Part shown: one piece after another, positions 23,783 through 34,761 of the stretch | Layout: every line of letters begins with the position of its first letter | Numbering within the stretch: position 1 is the stretch's first letter | Assembly: GCA_034387635.1 (NCBI GenBank) | Contig: JAOANU010000002.1 | Coordinates: 620,001 to 684,000, forward strand | DNA length: 64,000 bases | Reading direction: 5' to 3' | Source: Rhodosporidiobolus odoratus | Taxonomy: Eukaryota > Basidiomycota > Microbotryomycetes > Sporidiobolales > Sporidiobolaceae | Notes under the pieces: model-generated | What the model saw: only the letters and a program-made list of their open reading frames with translations | The model's database searches: none | What the model was told of the DNA's origin: nothing | Made by a program: the position numbers and the translations under genes

Positions 23783-25725
23783 CTATTCTCCCACCGGCGT
23801 CAACGGTCTCTCCACCGGCGCTCTGCCCACATTGGTCCTTGCACTCGCACTCGCGCTCGTCTGAGCGAGAGCTTGACCGGCGGTCGTGGGCGACGTGCTC
23901 GAGGAATGCGAAGAAGACGCGGTTGGAGCTACTCCGCCGGCGAGGAAGAGACGGATTGAGGCGTCGGTTTCGGAACGAGAGGAGAAGGCCATGCTAGTCA
24001 TCTGAGGGAGAGGGGAAGGACCAAAGGCGCGGAACAGAAAACCGGAGGAAAAGGGAAAGAAGTTATAGAAAAAAAAAGAAGAAAAAAAAGGTAGCCATCA
24101 GAAACTTCAATTCAAGGGCAGAGTAGTCGAAACCCAGCTCGTGTAAGTAAACTCACCTGTTCCCACACTCCCTCTTTACCCACCATTACCCTCTTGACCT
24201 CCCCGACCGCTTCCAGCCCCATCTTCTCCACCTCCCTCCAACTCCCCGCAGCGATTTTCACATCCGCCGGACTCAACAGAGGGGGGTGCCAGGAGGAGAG
24301 GGCTAGGTCGCGGATGAAGAGGGAGAGGTGGGCGAAGGAGGTTAGGAGGGTGGTGTGAGAGGTGGCGAGGTGGAGGATTGGGGGGGTTAGGGGGGCGGAG
24401 GGGGCTGCGAAACAAGGGGGAGAGGAAAGGAGAGGTAGGATCGCGTGAAAGAGAGGATGAGCTCGCGCCATTACTGTTGAGCAGGTATAAGGGACCGCGG
24501 CGCAAGGCAAGCCGAAGGGAACGGGAAGGAAGGGGCAGAGGAGAAAGACGAGAAAGAGACGCACTCCATCCATCGGGATCCATCGCCTCCTCTAGCACCG
24601 GCGTTGCCGCCCCAAGGGTATCTCCATAGCTTGATTCTGCGCGCTCGAGCGCGGCCCAGTGCGTGTGGAGCAGGCGAAGCTCGTCGGTGACCGGTTTCAG
24701 GGGTTGAACCGCGGTGAACTCACGCAGGCCGTGGGTGTGTTTGATCTGTGATCGGACAGCCCGCGGTTAGTACAGCACAGCGTCCGACAGGTTCAGGCTT
24801 TCGCTGAGATGGTAGAGGGAGGAGCGGTGGCTTGCGAATGAAGGGAGGAAAACGGCAGAAAGGGTAGGAGGCAAGCGGTGGTTGGCAACAACGGCTCACG
24901 CAGCTTGCTATAAAGTTCAGGATCTTCCTCGCCGCGGCACTGACCGCCGAGAAATACTTGACGAGGTACGCCGCGTTTGTGGTAAGTTCGTGGACGAGCT
25001 GCTTCATTTTGACTCGGACGGCGCGCTGTGGGACTGTCCAGTGGCGAGAGATCCGAGACTGCGTACATAACGAATATGATCAAACTGCGAGAACGGGTGC
25101 GATAAGTGCGAAAGTGAGACGGCGCAGAACGAACCTGAATTTTCATGATGGCCTTGACCAGCCTGGTGAAGTCAGTCATACAGGACTGTAGCAGCTTCTG
25201 GAGCTCGTAGCAGTCGATCTTCTGGAGCTGCTGGGGAGCGACGTGAGCATTTCGGCTTGTCGTCCTCGCCCCGCTGCGAAACGTGAATACAGGAGAAGGC
25301 AGCTAACTTCTCTGCGGCTGTTCTGATGAGCATGATGCACCGGAGGACGAAGGGGTGTCGAGGCTGAGCCCTATACAAGGGGACAGCGTCAGAGAAGGTC
25401 CGATCGGGCCACGAAGTGACGGCGGTGCTCACGGGAGAGGGTGGACGAGGACCAACAGGCTGTACTGCTGGAGCCGAGGCCGGTCTAAGCGGTTCTGCTA
25501 TTACAATCCTCTGCTCGCGCATAGTGATCGCGGACACATAGGAGCACGTCAGTCAGCAGCAAGCGCATTGAGGATGACAAGGGAAACCACACGCACGCCG
25601 TCTTCCTCTACTACGATGCTCTTCCCACCCAACGGAGAGGGCCCACGTAGCAGAGGCGGGGCAGTTGGCGAGGGTGGGCGTACGTGGCTTCTTAAAAGCG
25701 GTACCGGGGGAGGTGGGGCAGTCAT
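23783..25725 (-). CDS. Multi-exon hypothetical protein
   Basis: I do not recognise the family. From ATG 25725 (MTAPPPPVPLLRSHVRPPSP; the frame is open up to an ATG at 26148) a Pro-rich N-terminus leads into helical exons: EQLQKIDCYELQKLLQSCMT and DFTRLVKAIMKIQ (25270-25140), KQLVHELTTNAAYLVKYFSA (25005-24900), VTDELRLLHTHWAALERAES (about 24700), and ILHLATSHTTLLTSFAHLSL with SWREVEKMGLEAVGEVKRVM (24390-24170). The last exon, after a roughly 140 nt intron, is Ser/Thr/Ala-rich (24001-23783). Exon continuity is supported by GT-AG pairs at most borders, but the joint near 25080-25000 is unresolved. The helix-rich pattern suggests a scaffold or signalling protein; no function is assigned. Confidence 0.5.
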
Positions 25726-26122
25726 CGTTCCGTTGGGGTCCGGAAGAAGGAAACGACGACGAGGCGGCGAGGTAGATTCCGGGGATACAAAGCCTAGAGC
25801 CGCGTCGGCAGGAAGGGCTACGGGGAGGGGGGAGATCCGAACGGAAGAGGAAGCGCCATGATAGGATGGAAGAAGCGAAGCTGGTGGGCAAGGCAGTGGA
25901 GAAAGAAAGGAGTCGAGAAAAAACAGCTGCGAGATGAACCGGCGATATCGACCCGGGTGATACGACAGTGCGTAGCAGGATGTCAGGGTCTCGCAGCAGT
26001 ACCAGGTCAGACGAATTCTATCGACGGCGGCTGTTGAACGAAGAAGCGAAATCTGCGAAATCTCAACAACGTTGGGACCTGTCGGTATACTTGCACACCC
26101 TGCTACAAGCCGTCTGTAGGCT
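25726..26122. other. Divergent intergenic or extended N-terminus
   Basis: Open on the - strand in frame with the 25725 start, so part may be coding. Otherwise it is a promoter for both flanking genes. Confidence 0.3.
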
Positions 26123-26451
26123 ATGGATAGCTCGCTCTGGTGGCTCATAGTCTTCTTGTCCCTGTTCGGCGCGTCCTTTATTGTCTATCTCTGTCGGTTT
26201 CCTTCTCCCCTCCTCCCTTCTCCCCGCGCACACTGACGACGTTCAACCCTGCAGTCCTCAGCACCTGCGTCGGTGGTCCGCTCATACGCGCCTTCAGGTC
26301 AAGCCTCGCCAGTCACTACCGCGCCAGCAAGCGAGACGAATGGGATGCTGGCGGAGCTGGCTATAGGGAGTCGAGAAGTCGACGAGGGTTCATGGACGGT
26401 CGAGGTGGCGTCGAGGGGTATGAAATGGCGACGCTGGGGACCGATGAGTGA
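26123..26451 (+). CDS. Small single-pass membrane protein
   Basis: ATG 26123 encodes MDSSLWWLIVFLSLFGASFI, a clear hydrophobic segment. It then splices (donor near 26192, acceptor CCCTGCAG near 26254) into a basic, Gly/Arg-rich tail (GGPLIRAFRSSLASHYRASK) that ends YEMATLGTDE at TGA 26451. The predicted length is about 90 residues, with the N-terminus probably in the lumen or outside and a cytoplasmic tail. No family is recognised. A short ORF with one intron could be chance, but a hydrophobic start followed by a basic flank is typical of real small membrane proteins. Confidence 0.4.
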
Positions 26452-27705
26452 CGAGTCCCAGGATAGGAGAGTGAGCAAGTCAGGTCGGAAGACAGGTGTG
26501 CTCAGCGTTTCCCCCTTTTTCTGGCTGCTCGAGTCAACATGGGCACGATGCTGATGCCGTATTGCACTTGTCTCGAGCAGAGTACGCTACCGTGAAATAC
26601 CCCCTCTTGTCCCGGGAGCGCAGACCTACCCGTATGCCTTTCTCCATTCTATTTCCTTCCTGGCCTTGCGCCCTTTTCCCTGGGGTCTTGCTCGCCGTTC
26701 TTCCTTGGGATGCGTCTTTGCTACAACTGCCTCAAAGATCCATGATGCTGACCTCTACCTACTCAGGACGAAGCGGTACGCAGTTCACAACCTCGCCGTG
26801 CCGCACCACTTCTGAGGCAACGATCCAATTCCGTCACGGCTCAAAGCTACCCCCGCCCACTTCTCCTCTACATCGGCGCCCCTTGAATCGTGAAGCAAAT
26901 CACGCGGCGGGCCAATGGCTCGTCGTTGTTCTGCGGCTAGAACCGATGTCACGCTGCCGCCTTTTCACCTCTCTCCACATATTCCGGTCCTCTTCCCTCA
27001 CACTGCAGGCCTCTCTCGCTCGCCGTACATCTATAGCAGCGCCAATTGATTGTAGGGGTGCAGTTCTGGCCGCGAGCATGGCACAGGCCGAAGGCGGACC
27101 AGATAAGCAATTCCAGTTACCTCGAAAATGATGGAGGATCCGATGCTTTCCGCGGATCTGCGCAGCGAGCCTGTGTTATGGCGTCGTTGCTGGCGCTGGG
27201 CTTCTGCACGCCAAACACAGAGGCGCGGGCACAGACGCTGCATCTCTGCTTTCTTCCTTTCTCGGAACACGCTTGCTGCCTTTCCCCTCCGTTGCGCAGC
27301 CCTTGAATAGCTCTCAGTCTGTCCCTTGACTCGAGCTCGGTGGTTTTGCCTCCTGGCACATCCGCTTAATTCGGCTGACTACGCCTCTCCTTGCCCGCGT
27401 CTCACCCCGTACTCCACATTCCTGCCAAGGGTGCAATCAGATCAAACCGGCCCAGCGGCACAGAAGTTCCGTCTTCCATATGTCTCTTGCAGGTCTCTTG
27501 CAGGTCTCTTGCATGTCGTTGACGCCGAGCAGCGCTCTGCCGAGGAAGATTGCCCCAACGTGGCTGGACGCTCGATCGTCCTTCCATGGCGCACCGAGGA
27601 TCGTTTCCCCCATGTGGACGATTGCGACGCGTCGCGAAAGAAGCCACAGTCCGAAGGATCTGCTTTTGAGCTCTTTTCCTTCCCTATACCTAGCCCGCTG
27701 CGACC
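26452..27705. other. Long intergenic region before GH3
   Basis: No recognisable protein. Contains a triple tandem repeat of TCTCTTGCAGG (27482-27513) and, at 27581-27600, the CATGGCGCACCGAGGA block also found upstream of the GH3 pseudogene. Confidence 0.4.
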
Positions 27706-30700
27706 ATGCTCGCCACCGTCGTACTAGCGCTGCTTGCCGCGAGCGCAGGCGTCGCCGCCCCGACTTCTGCCTCCTCTTCCTCCTCATCCATTTCCTCGTC
27801 TTCCTCGTCTTCCTCGTCTACCTCGCGCCCTGCGACCTTGAGCCCCGATGCATACACGTCACACAAGTGGATCGACGGTTACAAGAAGGCCCAGAGGGCT
27901 GTTGCCGGCATGACTTTGGCTGAAAAGGGTGGGTTTTTTTTCCCTTTCCGTTTCAAGGTGCACCATCGTTCCACGCTGACCGCGCCGCCCACAGTCAAGT
28001 TCACCGACCTCCGCGCGGACGCGGATTTGAACGGGTGTTCAGGCTTGACCTTCCCCATCCCGAGCGCCAACATCTCTCAGGGCATCTGTTTTAGCGATGC
28101 TCCCACAGGTATGTCTTTCTTCGTTCCCCTCCTCGTCTGAGGTCACTCTGACATGCTGCATATACAGGTGTTCAATCACGTTACAGTACCCAGTTCCCGA
28201 CCGAAGTCACCACGGGCGGGACATGGGACAAGAGGCTCATCTCTGCCCGCGCCGAGGCTATGGGCCAGGAGTTCGCCGCCGTCGGCGTCCACGCTGGCCT
28301 GTCCATCGTTGCAGGTCCCATGGGTCGATCGCCTTACGGCGGCAGGAACTGGGAGAACTTTTCACCGGACGTTTACCTGACGGGCGAGGCTACCAAGCTT
28401 TCCGTGGCCGCTTTCCAGAAGAGCGGAGTAGTCGGTCTCGTCAAGGTGCGCCTCTTCAATATACTTCTATACATCCGGCTGCTGACGCTTCGACACAACG
28501 CGCCTCCAGCATTTCTTCGGAAAGTAAGTCGCATCCCATCTCGATCTTGGCATGACTCCCGAGAGGCGTCACTGATAGCGCTTTCGCCTGCTCTGCAGTG
28601 AGCAAGAATGGCTTCGCGTCGGCATCGCCCAGGGCGGGTATTTGGGCCGCCAGGAGAACCTGACCATCGACGCCCACATATCGGCCGCCACAGCGAGGGA
28701 GCTTTACGCGTGGCCTTTTGCCGAAGCTGTCCGAGAAGGCGCCGGTGCGGTCATGTGCTCATACAACAAGGTCAACGGTACCCTGGCTTGCGAGAATGAC
28801 GCTGTGCTCAACGGCCTTTTAAAGCAAGAGGTACAGCGTCTATTCTTTCTTTTTCTGCACCAAATACTGATACATTTGCATGATGACAGCTTGGCTTCGG
28901 TGGCTACGTCCTGAGCGACTGGGGCGCAGTCTGGAATACGGATGCTTCTGCGCTCAACGGGACAGACTTTGTGGAAGACTCCAGGCAAGTTCCCCAGCCC
29001 ACCCTTGCGCTACCCCGATATTGACATGTTGTTCACGGACAGAGAGGAGTCGAACCCATGGGGACCTAGTTTGGGCGATGCCATCGCCAACGGCACGCTT
29101 CCAGACACCATTATCGACGACAAGCTGCTTCGGTTCGTTTTTCTTGCTCTCCTCTCTGCTTCATGAGTTCCCGGGCTTTTAACGGCTGAGCTGATCCTGC
29201 TTTTACGCTCACAGTATCCTTACGCCTTACTACGCCCTCGAACAAGCGTCTTTGCCGTCTGTCGACATGAGTCGCCGCGTCACCACAGAATCACACGAGA
29301 AAATCGTCCGCGACGTCTCGGAAGGCTCCATCACCCTCTTGAAGAACGCTCGATCTGCTAACGATGCTCGCGGATTGCCTTTGGTCAAGCCGAAGGACCT
29401 CATCCGTATGTCTGCCTTCCTTTCCTTCCTGTTTGCCTAATCCTGAGAAGGTCGGATTCCGTTAGCATTGACTTAACCTCGGCTCTCCCGACTGACTTGG
29501 TGCTGCCCACACAGTCGTCGGCTCTGCGGCTGCGCCAGCCCGCTTCGGCATGCTCAACAACCTGGCATACATATTCTACTACACAAGCGAGACGGATCTA
29601 AGAGGGTTTGCCCCAGGCGGGTTTGGATCTGGCAGCTCTCCTTCACCTTACGCTATCGATCCACTCACTGGGATTCGGGCTCGCGGTCGCAAGGACGGTG
29701 TGACCGTAGATGGATATTACAGCGAGTGCGTCTGACATTCTCCCCCTTATTCTCCGACGCGTGTCTTCGGGGGTTTCCCTAAGCTTATCTTCATCTTCCT
29801 GCAGCGACCCGATGGAGGGGTATAGCGACTCTCACCTGGCTGATTACGGCAACGTTTCTTTCCTCGACACGAAACTTGATTTCGCCTCTTCCACCGTCGT
29901 CTTTGTCAGCGCAATCGCCATGGAAGGCTATGATCGTCACGATCTGAAGGTGCGCGCAGCGTCCATCTTTCCTTGATTCTCTCTGTACTGTCTCGGACGG
30001 TACGGATGCTCTCGCATGTCTATCTTAGGTTACTGACTTTGATTTATATCCTGCCTACAGCTCGCCAATGGCGGAGACGAACTCATCTCGTACGTTGCGG
30101 AGCGGCACAATGATACTATCGTCGTGGTCACCGCGCCGGGACCCGTCGACATGAGTGCCTGGATCGACCACGCCAACATCACTTCCGTTCTCTTCACCTA
30201 CTATCCAACGACCGAGGCCGGTAACGGTATCGCTTCCGTCCTCTTCGGCGACGTCAACCCTTCCGGGAGGCTTCCGTTCACCATCGCCAAGAACGTGGAA
30301 GACTACCCCGATGCGATTTACAACGGATCCGTCGCTGTCAACCCGGTTACCAACTTCACCGAAGGCGTCTTCATTGACTACAAGTACTTTGATGCCAAGA
30401 ATATCACTCCGCTTTTCGAGTTTGGGTACGGAATGAGTTACACCGAGTGCGTCTCGCTTCTTGCATCATACTCTCTTCTCCCTCCCTCTCCCTCTCTCTG
30501 CCCGTCTCTTGTCTCTCTTTTCTCTCTTTCCCGCTTCGATACTCTGTCGCACTGTGACCAAGAAATCTTGCGCTTCCGTCCACGACTGCTACTGACCTTC
30601 CCTATGTACCTGCAGCTTCTCCTTCTCCGACGTTAAGATCTCTTCCACCAAAAGGGTTTCTCCTGCTCCGGTCCGCGAGACGAACGAGAAGCTCTTTATC

Positions 30701-31100
30701 AAGGATCAGCTCACCTCGGGCCTATACGACGTCGTTTACACCGTCAAAGCTACGGTTAAGAACACCGGTTCGGTGGATGGCGCCGAGGTCGCCCAGGTAA
30801 GCTCGCCTCGTTTCCTCCTCCCATCCTCTCAACTGACATCCTACCCTCCTTCTTCTTCAGCTCTACCTCACCTTCCCCGACTCAACCCCCCGCGCCATGC
30901 CCATCCGCTCCCTGCGCGGGTTCGAGAAGCCCTTCCTCAAGGCGGGCAGGTCCAAGACCGTCTCGTTCGAACTTCGCAATAAGGACCTCGCCTACTACAG
31001 CGTCATCAAGGGAGGGTGGGTCGTCCCTGAAGGCGAATTCAAGGTCAGCGTCGGAAGTAGCAGTAGGAAGCTGTCATTGACCTCGAGCTTCACACACTAG
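27706..31100 (+). CDS. Secreted GH3 beta-glucosidase
   Basis: Predicted extracellular enzyme removing terminal beta-D-glucose from beta-glucosides. ATG 27706 gives a signal peptide (MLATVVLALLAASAGVAAP) followed by a serine tract encoded by a TCC/TCG microsatellite. GH3 domain blocks in order: MTLAEKVKFTDLRADADLNG, GVHAGLSIVAGPMGRSPYGG, KHFFGNEQE, GAGAVMCSYNKVNG and YVLSDWGAVW (the Asp of SDW is the nucleophile). The C-terminal GH3 domain has EGSITLLKNA and VVTAPGPVDMSAWIDHANIT. A fibronectin-III-like domain follows (VKNTGSVDGAEVAQ, SLRGFEKPFLKAGRSKTVSF) and ends SLTSSFTH. About ten short introns are present. It looks intact. A truncated copy lies inverted at 2847-3958. Confidence 0.9.
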
Positions 31101-31585
31101 GTGCGCAAGAGGTCCTCCCTCCATTCTGGATTCCTCCTGAATTGCGTCAGCTTACCTACCTACCACCCTCCTCACATGACACTGCAGGCTCATCTCGCTT
31201 ACTATCCCCAGTTCCCGGGCCTTCGCACTGCACCTTTACCACAACAATCTTCTTCGTCTTGGTTTTTTCGTCTTATCTGTTTGGGTTACTCCTTTCTCGA
31301 TTCGTCTCTCGCAACTTGCACCGCTATAGAATCTCAAGCAATAGATCATACAGGTGCCTTGTTAAATTATAGAAGTAGGCTTTCTATCACCTCTGCAAGG
31401 GCATGCGATCACGACGACGAAGAAGGAGGAAGAAAAACATCGAAACCAAAACCTCGTCGGGCGGTTACAGGCGGGAGAACTACAAGTCGCACAAGGTCCG
31501 ATGCGACGTAGAGGGAGAAGAGCGCGCAGCGCGGGACACGATTAGGCACGGCAAAGTCGGACAAGATGTGGGTGAGCCGTAGTCC
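31101..31585. other. Convergent intergenic region
   Basis: 3' region of the glucosidase gene. No gene is recognised. Confidence 0.35.
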
Positions 31586-32579
31586 TCAAGAGATGGAAGT
31601 GACGCCGCGGGCCGGCGGCGGGACAGTCGGGCGTAACCACCTTTCACAAAGCACAGTAGAAGAGGATGAGGGGAGAACAGGGGAAGAGGGTGTAGGCGGC
31701 CTTGACGGTGTTGAACAATCGACGGCTAGTATACACGCGGGAGATGTGGTCAAGGCGTTGAAGGGAGAGAGTAAGGTAGACGATACGGTAGAAGAGGGAG
31801 GCGATTGCCAAGCGCCAAGACGAGGGCGACGGCAGAGGCGAAAAGTCTGAGTTTGTTCGGGCGGCGATGGCGGCCACGAGGGAGAAGACGTCGAAGACAG
31901 GTCCGGGAAGAGGGAGACACTGGCGATTGCGCCCCGACGTCTTAAGGAGCAGAGTAGATTGACGAGTTGCGCCTCGCTTCCCTCGTCCGCCTGCGCCTCG
32001 AACCCTTTGAAGGATAAGGGCTGCACCGCTTTTCGAGACGTGCTAGAGGCGTGCGGCACGCATGATAGCCTCGACACGTAGCTGGGATTGAGGGAGACGA
32101 TGGAAGCGGGGAGGGAGAGAGGCGCCAGGTTGACGGAACGAGAACGGAGTGCAAGTCGCTGGACGCCGGTCTCGACGTAGGCGACCGATACGAAGTCATC
32201 ATCGATGATTAACGGAGAGCAAGGTGAGGTGGCAGTGTAATCGGTCGTGATATGGCGGTCGAAAGGAGGAAACTGCGAGAGACCGGCGGCGAGGAGTCGT
32301 GCATGGAGAGATCGTTCGAGTCGGCTCAGTCGCTTGTCCATTTCCTCCAACGCGTCGAGAAATCTGCGTCGAGCTTGTGAGTAGGGTGAAAGGGTCACAG
32401 GGCAAAACTCCAGGGTACGAGCATTGGTCAAGGTAAACACACCTTTTCCTCCTCTTCGTTTTATCTGGACCCGATTCTGTCCTTCTCCCGACTCGCCTCT
32501 CCGATACCACCAACCTCCTCCTCCTGCCGCCCTTTAAGGCTCCTGCGTTGTGGGTGTCGCGAGTGGCGGGGTTAAGCAT
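31586..32579 (-). CDS. Hypothetical protein resembling a fungal transcription factor lacking its zinc cluster
   Basis: ATG 32579 opens an Arg-rich exon (GGRRRRLVVSERRVGRRTES ... KTKRRK) that splices in phase to FLDALEEMDKRLSRLERSLH. A basic run followed by such a coiled coil is the usual sequel to a Zn2Cys6 cluster, but no Cys6 motif lies before it. The body runs through LVNLLCSLRRRGAIAS near 31940. Beyond this two frames compete. The current frame ends at 31586 with low-complexity sequence. The neighbouring frame reads VAAIAARTNSDFSPLPSPSS and FYRIVYLTLSLQRL, ends at 31644, and looks more protein-like, which suggests an unseen intron or a frameshift. The gene may be a truncated or decaying regulator. 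Confidence 0.35.
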
Positions 32580-32949
32580 TTGATACTAGGTCTCGAGCGA
32601 GGGTAAGAACTAGGCAGGGAGGAAAAGGAAGGTGGGCGTACCTCATTCCCCTTCATCTTTCTCCCGGATCAGCGCTTCCGGCACGCATATAGATTGCAGT
32701 CAGGGAAGGGAGAAGCAGAAGCACGAAGCTGAGAAGGTCAAGTCGGGCAGGAGAAGGGTCGAGGTGGTCCAAACAGGCAAGCCGCGGTTGTGTGTTCGCA
32801 GATCTTCAGATGCATACAGGATGCACAACGCGCCGTGCAAAGGTGGAACAAGAAGAGGATGAGAAAAAACTGCCGACAACATTGCACCTTACACCAAACA
32901 TCGAAGCACCCGTATCGTAGAAACCCAGAGGAAGTACGAAACTGCCGCC
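32580..32949. other. Intergenic
   Basis: Between the regulator-like gene and the end of CAF1. No gene is supported. Confidence 0.35.
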
Positions 32950-34371
32950 TCATCGTGTGTGCGGTTTTGGTGAAGGGCTCATGATGGCGATGGCGCTGGA
33001 CGCGGCAGCGGCGAGTGGTGCGGCGGCAGGTGTTGGCGTTGAGACATTGATCGGGTAATGAACCGCGCCGTTGTATTCTCGGGGTATGGAGGGATTTGAG
33101 GAGTTGAGACCGTAGAGGACGCCCTGTCAATCAATGGTAGGTGAGCATTAGACTCGGAAACGAACTGAGAGAGCAACTTACCATGAATTTCGAGTCAATG
33201 TTGCTCTCGAAGAATTTATCCCGCATGGCAAAGAAGGTGGAGGAAGTGAGGAGGCTATCGGATCCGGCTTGATGTTGCGGTCCTATCCGTGCGACCTACC
33301 CGACCACAGGACTCGTTAGAGATGATGACCGGCACGGTCAAACAGGGCGACATACCTGAAGATCATCCGCCACTTCTTGCAAGCCACCTTTGAGCGTTTT
33401 GCAATTCTTCATCAAAAACTGCAGAATCGGCCGGGCTCGATCAGCGTGCTGACTAGTCAATGCCAGGTAGACTACAACGCACCTTGATGTCCCAGATGCA
33501 TGGGAACCAAATCTTGAGCAGCTCGAAGAATTCCGTTTCTGATGCCGGTAAAGGACAGCAGGAGACAATCTTCAGGAGGTAGCCAAAGTCGTAACCACTG
33601 CGGGTTGCTTTGGATCGGCTTTGTCTCTTTGAGCTTCCGCTTGGAAGCGAGCAGAGGGTGAGGACAACCTGGCGAGCCAGTACGCACCTATGGAACGACA
33701 CCCACTGCACATCATCCAGCAATACCAACCCGCTCGAGATGAGCAACTCGCCAAATTGCTCAACGTCAATGCCGTACTCTTCGTGCCGTTTGAAGTTGAT
33801 GCCGGATTTGGTGAGCAATTCGATCGATTCCGGGGCATACATGTCGTCGCTGAGAATAAGAAGAGCGTCAGCAATCTGCGGGTCACCATACCGGACGACT
33901 TAGTCCTCGCATGTAGCCCGAGCTGAGCTCAGTGCGAGCGCAGTGCCACGCCTCGTACCGCAGAAGCGGGATAAGAAGTACAGAGCCCGAAGAAAAGGCC
34001 ATGCCTCCCAACTCACCTCATGCTGAACTGAAAGTTGAACTGCCACGTGCAGACTCCCGGTGCCAATTCTCCATTCTCATCCGCCAAAGTGATGCCCAAC
34101 TGAATGATCCGGAGCAAGTCGACGTTACACCGGAGGGTTTGGTAGTGGTAATCGCTTGACCCGCGGAAGGAACCGATGGGACGGGCGACGACGCCGGGAA
34201 ACTCGGTGTCCTATATTGTGGAAGGGCCTAGCGTCAGTAAAGCCAGCGGAAGGTGGGGTAGGAGGTGCGACTTACCATTGCGACGAAGGGATACTTGTCG
34301 ATAGCAGCACGGAGGTAGCTCATTTCCTCCTCGAGGTTGTTGGACCATACTTCCTTGATGCGGTCTGCCAT
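32950..34371 (-). CDS. POP2: CCR4-NOT deadenylase CAF1/POP2
   Basis: 3'-5' exoribonuclease of the CCR4-NOT complex that shortens mRNA poly(A) tails. ATG 34371 begins MADRIKEVWSNNLEEEMSYL, continuing to IDKYPFVAMDTEFPG, the DEDD-family DxE motif. ARPIGSFRGSSDYHYQTLRC, LIQLG-type and WQFNFQFSMSDDMYAPESIE blocks follow as in CNOT7/8. The later catalytic Asp residues are visible in SGYDFGYLLK and QAGSDSLLT. The end is an Ala/Pro-rich tail (STPTPAAAPLAAAASSAIAI) with TGA at 32950. At least six introns interrupt it. All four acidic catalytic positions appear to be kept. Confidence 0.93.
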
Positions 34372-34761
34372 TTTTGTTGTGTATCGGTTGGAGTGAGAGG
34401 TGAGATTGGTGAGATGGGGGAGGGGAAGGGGAGCGGCGAAACGATGTTGACAGCAGTAGCGAGACGCGTAGAGGTTTTTATTCGTGGATGTTACACGCTC
34501 GATTGATCACACAAACAGCTCGAACTGAGGGAAAGCGATGACCGGGACAAGGGGGACGAAACGAGGCGGGGATAGAGGCGACGACGACGACAACAAATCA
34601 ACCTCGTCGTGTGCATCTTCCTTTCTCTCTGAGCCACTTGAAGATGTACAAGCAACAAGTCCTATACTGCACCGCCCGCGAAGTCTAGCAAAGTCAACGA
34701 AATCTACCCTTTTCTCCTCTGCCTCTTTTCCCTTTTCCCCTGTAAACCTCGCCCCGTTGCC
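34372..34761. other. Intergenic (CAF1 promoter)
   Basis: Promoter and leader of CAF1, and the 3' region of the DnaJC28 gene. No gene is seen. Confidence 0.4.

Noticed and set aside
26496..27131. 211-codon + strand frame
   Set aside because: Composition resembles random GC-rich sequence and no domain or convincing intron structure supports it.
32700..32882. Cysteine-rich - strand peptide (CTARCASCMHLKICEHTTAA) as a missing Zn2Cys6 exon
   Set aside because: The cysteine spacing does not fit the binuclear cluster pattern and there is no basic loop after the third Cys.
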